Source: Margaritifera margaritifera (taxonomy: Eukaryota > Mollusca > Bivalvia > Unionida > Margaritiferidae). From it: DNA of 64,000 nucleotides. A program made the translations under genes and the position numbers. Location: contig JAQPZY010001675.1 of assembly GCA_029931535.1 (NCBI GenBank), forward strand, positions 7,153,501-7,217,500, in the 5' to 3' direction. Below, in pieces: positions 60,766 through 64,000 of this stretch. Within the stretch, counting starts at the first letter, position 1. Each line of letters begins with the position of its first letter. Below the pieces are notes generated by a model. The model saw only the letters and a program-made list of their open reading frames with translations. It was not told the DNA's origin and did no database searches.

Positions 60766-60841
60766 AAGTCATGGTAACTTAGTTGGTAGAGCATTGGACT
60801 CATAATCCAAGTATTGTAGTTTCTGATTTAGGTTCATTTCA
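60766..60841 (+). mobile_element. tRNA-Met-like relic (tRNA pseudogene or SINE head)
   Basis: TAACTTAGTTGGTAGAGC matches a pol III box A and tRNA D-arm. TTGGA-CTCATAA-TCCAA forms a perfect 5-bp anticodon stem with a 7-base loop and anticodon CAT. GGTTCATTTC is a damaged box B, displaced by an insertion of about 6-8 bases. The acceptor stem does not pair, so it is not a working tRNA. Confidence 0.6.
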
Positions 60842-60849
60842 GAAAATCA

Positions 60850-61784
60850 TGATTTCCATTGTCCATTAAGTATTGCTTCCAAAACTAATGAAGAAATCCT
60901 GCATTTGAACATTACATTAGTTTGCAACACAAATTATTAAAGAATCAATTGTCTGTCCATCAATCATTTGTGAGGAAACACATGGCATGTACATGTACCA
61001 AACACCTCTGATTATTTCTTTGCTCCAAATCATAGAGCTGGCTGTAGAGTGATTGCTGCTGTTTGTCTGCTTAATTTTTTTTTATATGCTGTCTTGCATC
61101 AGTTAATTTGTTTTTAAATGTAATGGAATGGATGATTTTTTTTTGAAAGGTGAATAACAGCTATATTCCACTGAATCATCAGCAGTTAGTGCAAATGTTT
61201 CATGTGTAGGTTGCAAAATTTTTCTGGTCCAAATTTAAGTAATCTGTTGTACGCCATAACTTCATGTATAGTCCAGAGAGCACCAGTGTTAGTGTTGATT
61301 TTCTTGTTAATGATTCTTCCATAATGCTAGAGTAAGGGTTGCAAAATATCTTTCCCTCTTCTCTTTGTTTCCTCCCCTCTTTCCCTCAGTCTGTAGATGA
61401 GAACCTCCAGAGAAAAAACCTGTCATATTATTCACTAATACTCTGTTTTGTTCCTCCTTCTAACATAATAAATATGATGTAATTGTAAACTTGGTTCTTC
61501 ATCATAGCAAATACCCATGGACAGGACTTAAAAATATTTTACTAGCTTATAATTTTTGCCCTATGCAAAATTACTACAAAATTAAATTTGAATGAGTAAA
61601 TGTTCGCCCTAATATTTTTTTTTACATAAAAGAGTAAAAATAAAACGTATGCGTGTACACATGCGAGAAGATGTATAAACCTCGTAACAAGTAAAATCAT
61701 GTAGGCAATCATCAAGGTTTCTCTTTGGCCTCATATAGGGAGTCCCTAACTCTCAGAAATGTGAGAAAAAAAATAAAAAAAAAA

Positions 61785-61818
<34 letters not shown>

Positions 61819-62760
61819 TTAATAATAATAAAATTAATTACTTTATTTAAATTGGATTGGGACTCCCCATTTTTTGTAAAAGTGTGATATAAATAGCATT
61901 GGGACTGTTGATAGGATCCTAAGTGCTTAATCCTGAGATAAAACCTGATTATATATGTCAGATATACTTGTAATAGGTAAAAATAAATTTAACATATGAA
62001 GGAAGTATGATAAGAAAAAGATAACTTGATGAAGTATTTTTCTGTGCATGCAATAAAGAGCATGAGTAAATTTTAGTGCTGACAGAAAAGAAAGCTAACA
62101 GATATCTTCAGCTCATATATTCAAATACAAATACAGATCTTGTATGTCCTGCCACTTTGTAATTTTGTAAAAAGTTTATGCTATAATCTTGTTTGTGTAA
62201 AAATAATTTTTTTGACACCTGTGGACAGAAAGCTAATTTTGGGTTATGAGGTTTTATCTTGCCACAAGACTCCTCATATTTCAAGCATATTCAAGTGTCT
62301 TGGAACTTAGAATTCTAAGATATGTGATAAATAAACACTCACTGCTTGATTTGGTCCAATAAGAGAGAAACACTTGCACCAGTACACAGAATGACAGATT
62401 TTATGAAACCCTAGTTTGATTTAGAGGTGCAGTTATGATGTTTGCATTGTCAATAATGTAAATAATAATTTTGATAAACAAGTTGGTAAGGTGGTCAGTG
62501 AACTGGTCAATGAGTCTATCAGATCATATACTACAGACTGTGAGGGAAATTTCACATTACAATTTTAGACATAATTGTTTTGTTTCTATACCTGAAAGAA
62601 CAACCCTATAACTAGATTCGTTTACCTGGTTTTTACCAAGTTAAACATTCAAGCATGAACAATAAACAAGAAATGAAACCTCCACTGGAGCCTGCCTTAA
62701 AACAAAAGTTGAAGCAACTTTGATGGCTTGGTATTTCAAATCCTCACACTTTTTATTATA
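60850..62760. other. A+T-rich DNA with an AAT microsatellite
   Basis: An (AAT)n tract at 61,786-61,831 follows an A-rich stretch (possible SINE/LINE tail). No gene was recognised. Confidence 0.45.
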
Positions 62761-62764
62761 TATA

Positions 62765-63535
62765 CAGTCAAACCTCTCCTAATGGTCACCTTTACATAGA
62801 GGTCACCTGGTCACAATGACTATTCCAATTTCCCCCTGGCAAATTTTCCACATAAGTATTATGTTTGTAATGGTCACCTGCTTTCAGCGGTCAGTGGCCA
62901 TATGTTTCCTAGCCAAACAGTGGTTTCTCCATGCCTTAAGTGGTCACTGGAGCGTATGTACAGTGATTGCTTCATGAGGAAGGCATTGTTTAGATAAAGG
63001 AATATCATGTGAATTGATGTGCAAACATTTCTTACTTCGCTTGTACTCACTGTACTCCAGTCACATTGTCAATGTAACTCAGAGGTGTCAATATGTCAAA
63101 TTTGAAAGCGAGGCAGTTTTTATCATTAGGGTAGAGGGTCGAAGCAATTCGTTTGCTGGATGGTGGGTAAAGTAGTTGTGTTTTCGCAACAGAAATGGAA
63201 GTCACCTTTCATGCCAGTGAGACAGGTATAGTTCATCTATTTGTCTGTGAATTTAAGCTATCTCTAATGAAAGAAGTTCATCTTTGAGAAGAGATATGAG
63301 TTACATCCCTTTTCATTAGGGCCAGGGGTCGTTCAGTATTTAAAACTTGTCTGTAAAGGCAGGCGAAGTTTCGGTTCATGGGTCACAAAATATAGCTATA
63401 TATGGCTTCTTTTGATTCCCTATTCATCACAGGCCTCTCACATAAGCTGTCTTTTGATCTCGACAAGCTGAACAACTGGCTAATCCAGATATTGTTTTTA
63501 AAGCATGAACAGTTGTTTCCAAGCATAATAACGTG

Positions 63536-63602
<67 letters not shown>

Positions 63603-63628
63603 TAATAATAATAATAATAATAATAATA

Positions 63629-63703
<75 letters not shown>

Positions 63704-63813
63704 TGCATGGTATTTGTTCAAACACCAATTTTGAAAGGTGAACCTGTGTACACAGGTCACTTCTGTAGAAAGGCCAGTTTTGCCTTTTCCCATGCAAACG
63801 ACAGGCTTGACTG
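62765..63813. mobile_element. Pogo/Tc1-mariner-like non-autonomous element, 1,049 bp
   Basis: Ends CAGTCAAACCTCTCCTAATG and GACAGGCTTGACTG are inverted, with TA on each side (62763-62764 and 63814-63815). The interior matches the element at 21,997-22,790 in inverted orientation (for example GAGGAAGGCATTGTTTAGAT against its complement, and GGATGGTGGGTAAAGTAGTTG). The extra length is largely the AAT/ATT palindromic microsatellite. Confidence 0.85.
63535..63700. repeat. Palindromic (AAT)n-(ATT)n microsatellite
   Basis: About 31 AAT triplets, with one GAT, are followed directly by about 24 ATT triplets. The halves are reverse complements, so the tract can fold into one long hairpin. The sister element at 22.0 kb lacks it. 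Confidence 0.95.
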
Positions 63814-64000
63814 TATTATCCCCATAACACCCAAATTGTAATGAATTTTGTTGAATAAATGTGACAGATAAAATAATGATTTTAGAACACCAAATTCACT
63901 GATAAAACAGGTCTAATTAAGGTTTGTATCTATTTATGACCTAAAAGAAAGGAAAAATACAGGGTGAGACATTTCTAAACAATGAAAAAAATAATGTTAT

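Noticed and set aside
63383..63841. Poly-Asn/Tyr and poly-Ile open frames on both strands
   Set aside because: They are translations of the AAT/ATT microsatellite.

Overview
This window is repeat-rich, A+T-rich eukaryotic nuclear DNA. Genes with introns, Penelope-like and LINE retrotransposons, tRNA-derived SINE heads and many short-period arrays with TGACCTTGACC or ACCAAGTTTG cores suggest a mollusc, most likely a bivalve. That assignment is by pattern recognition only. No bacterial-type operon, CRISPR array or organellar gene is visible.

Protein-coding content is small and nearly all on the minus strand. Seven exons spread over 44 kb (45,172 down to 1,158) join in one reading frame through GT-AG introns whose phases all agree. 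They encode the N-terminal 426 residues of a PHF20/PHF20L1-like protein. It has an acidic, Ser-rich N-terminal extension, two consecutive Tudor domains that read methylated lysine, and a basic linker. The last visible exon ends in a splice donor, so the rest of the protein (AT-hook, C2H2 and PHD finger in known family members) should lie left of base 1. On the plus strand, a short first exon at 52,530 resembles the start of CEP72/LRRC36-type leucine-rich-repeat proteins. It would make a divergent pair with the PHF20-like gene.

The introns and intergenic DNA are a mosaic of repeats. From left to right: a 40-bp minisatellite (3.65-4.94 kb); about a dozen arrays with 130-180-bp units (8-9, 10.5-13.3, 13.8-16.9, 17.7-19, 20.5-23.4, 27-29.5, 30.7-32.7, 33-34.5, 36.5-37.2, 43.5-44.3 kb); embedded 38-bp and 57-bp minisatellites; a twin-hairpin palindromic element in at least four copies; pogo/Tigger-like TA-flanked elements (22.0, 34.0, 45.6 and 62.8 kb); a hAT-like transposon inserted into an older copy of itself (39.6-43.0 kb); a Penelope-like reverse transcriptase (50.2-52.0 kb); a decayed LINE (55.1-58.8 kb); and a 35-bp minisatellite (59.0-60.2 kb).

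The most interesting pattern is that the 130-180-bp arrays differ in sequence but share three things: an AACAAGAG-type left edge in several cases, a right edge of GGACRGACR-type runs or ...AGAGCTAA, and a roughly 16-20-nt core resembling ACCAAATTTGGTNAAAATCC in nearly every unit. This suggests one superfamily of modular elements whose internal repeats turn over.
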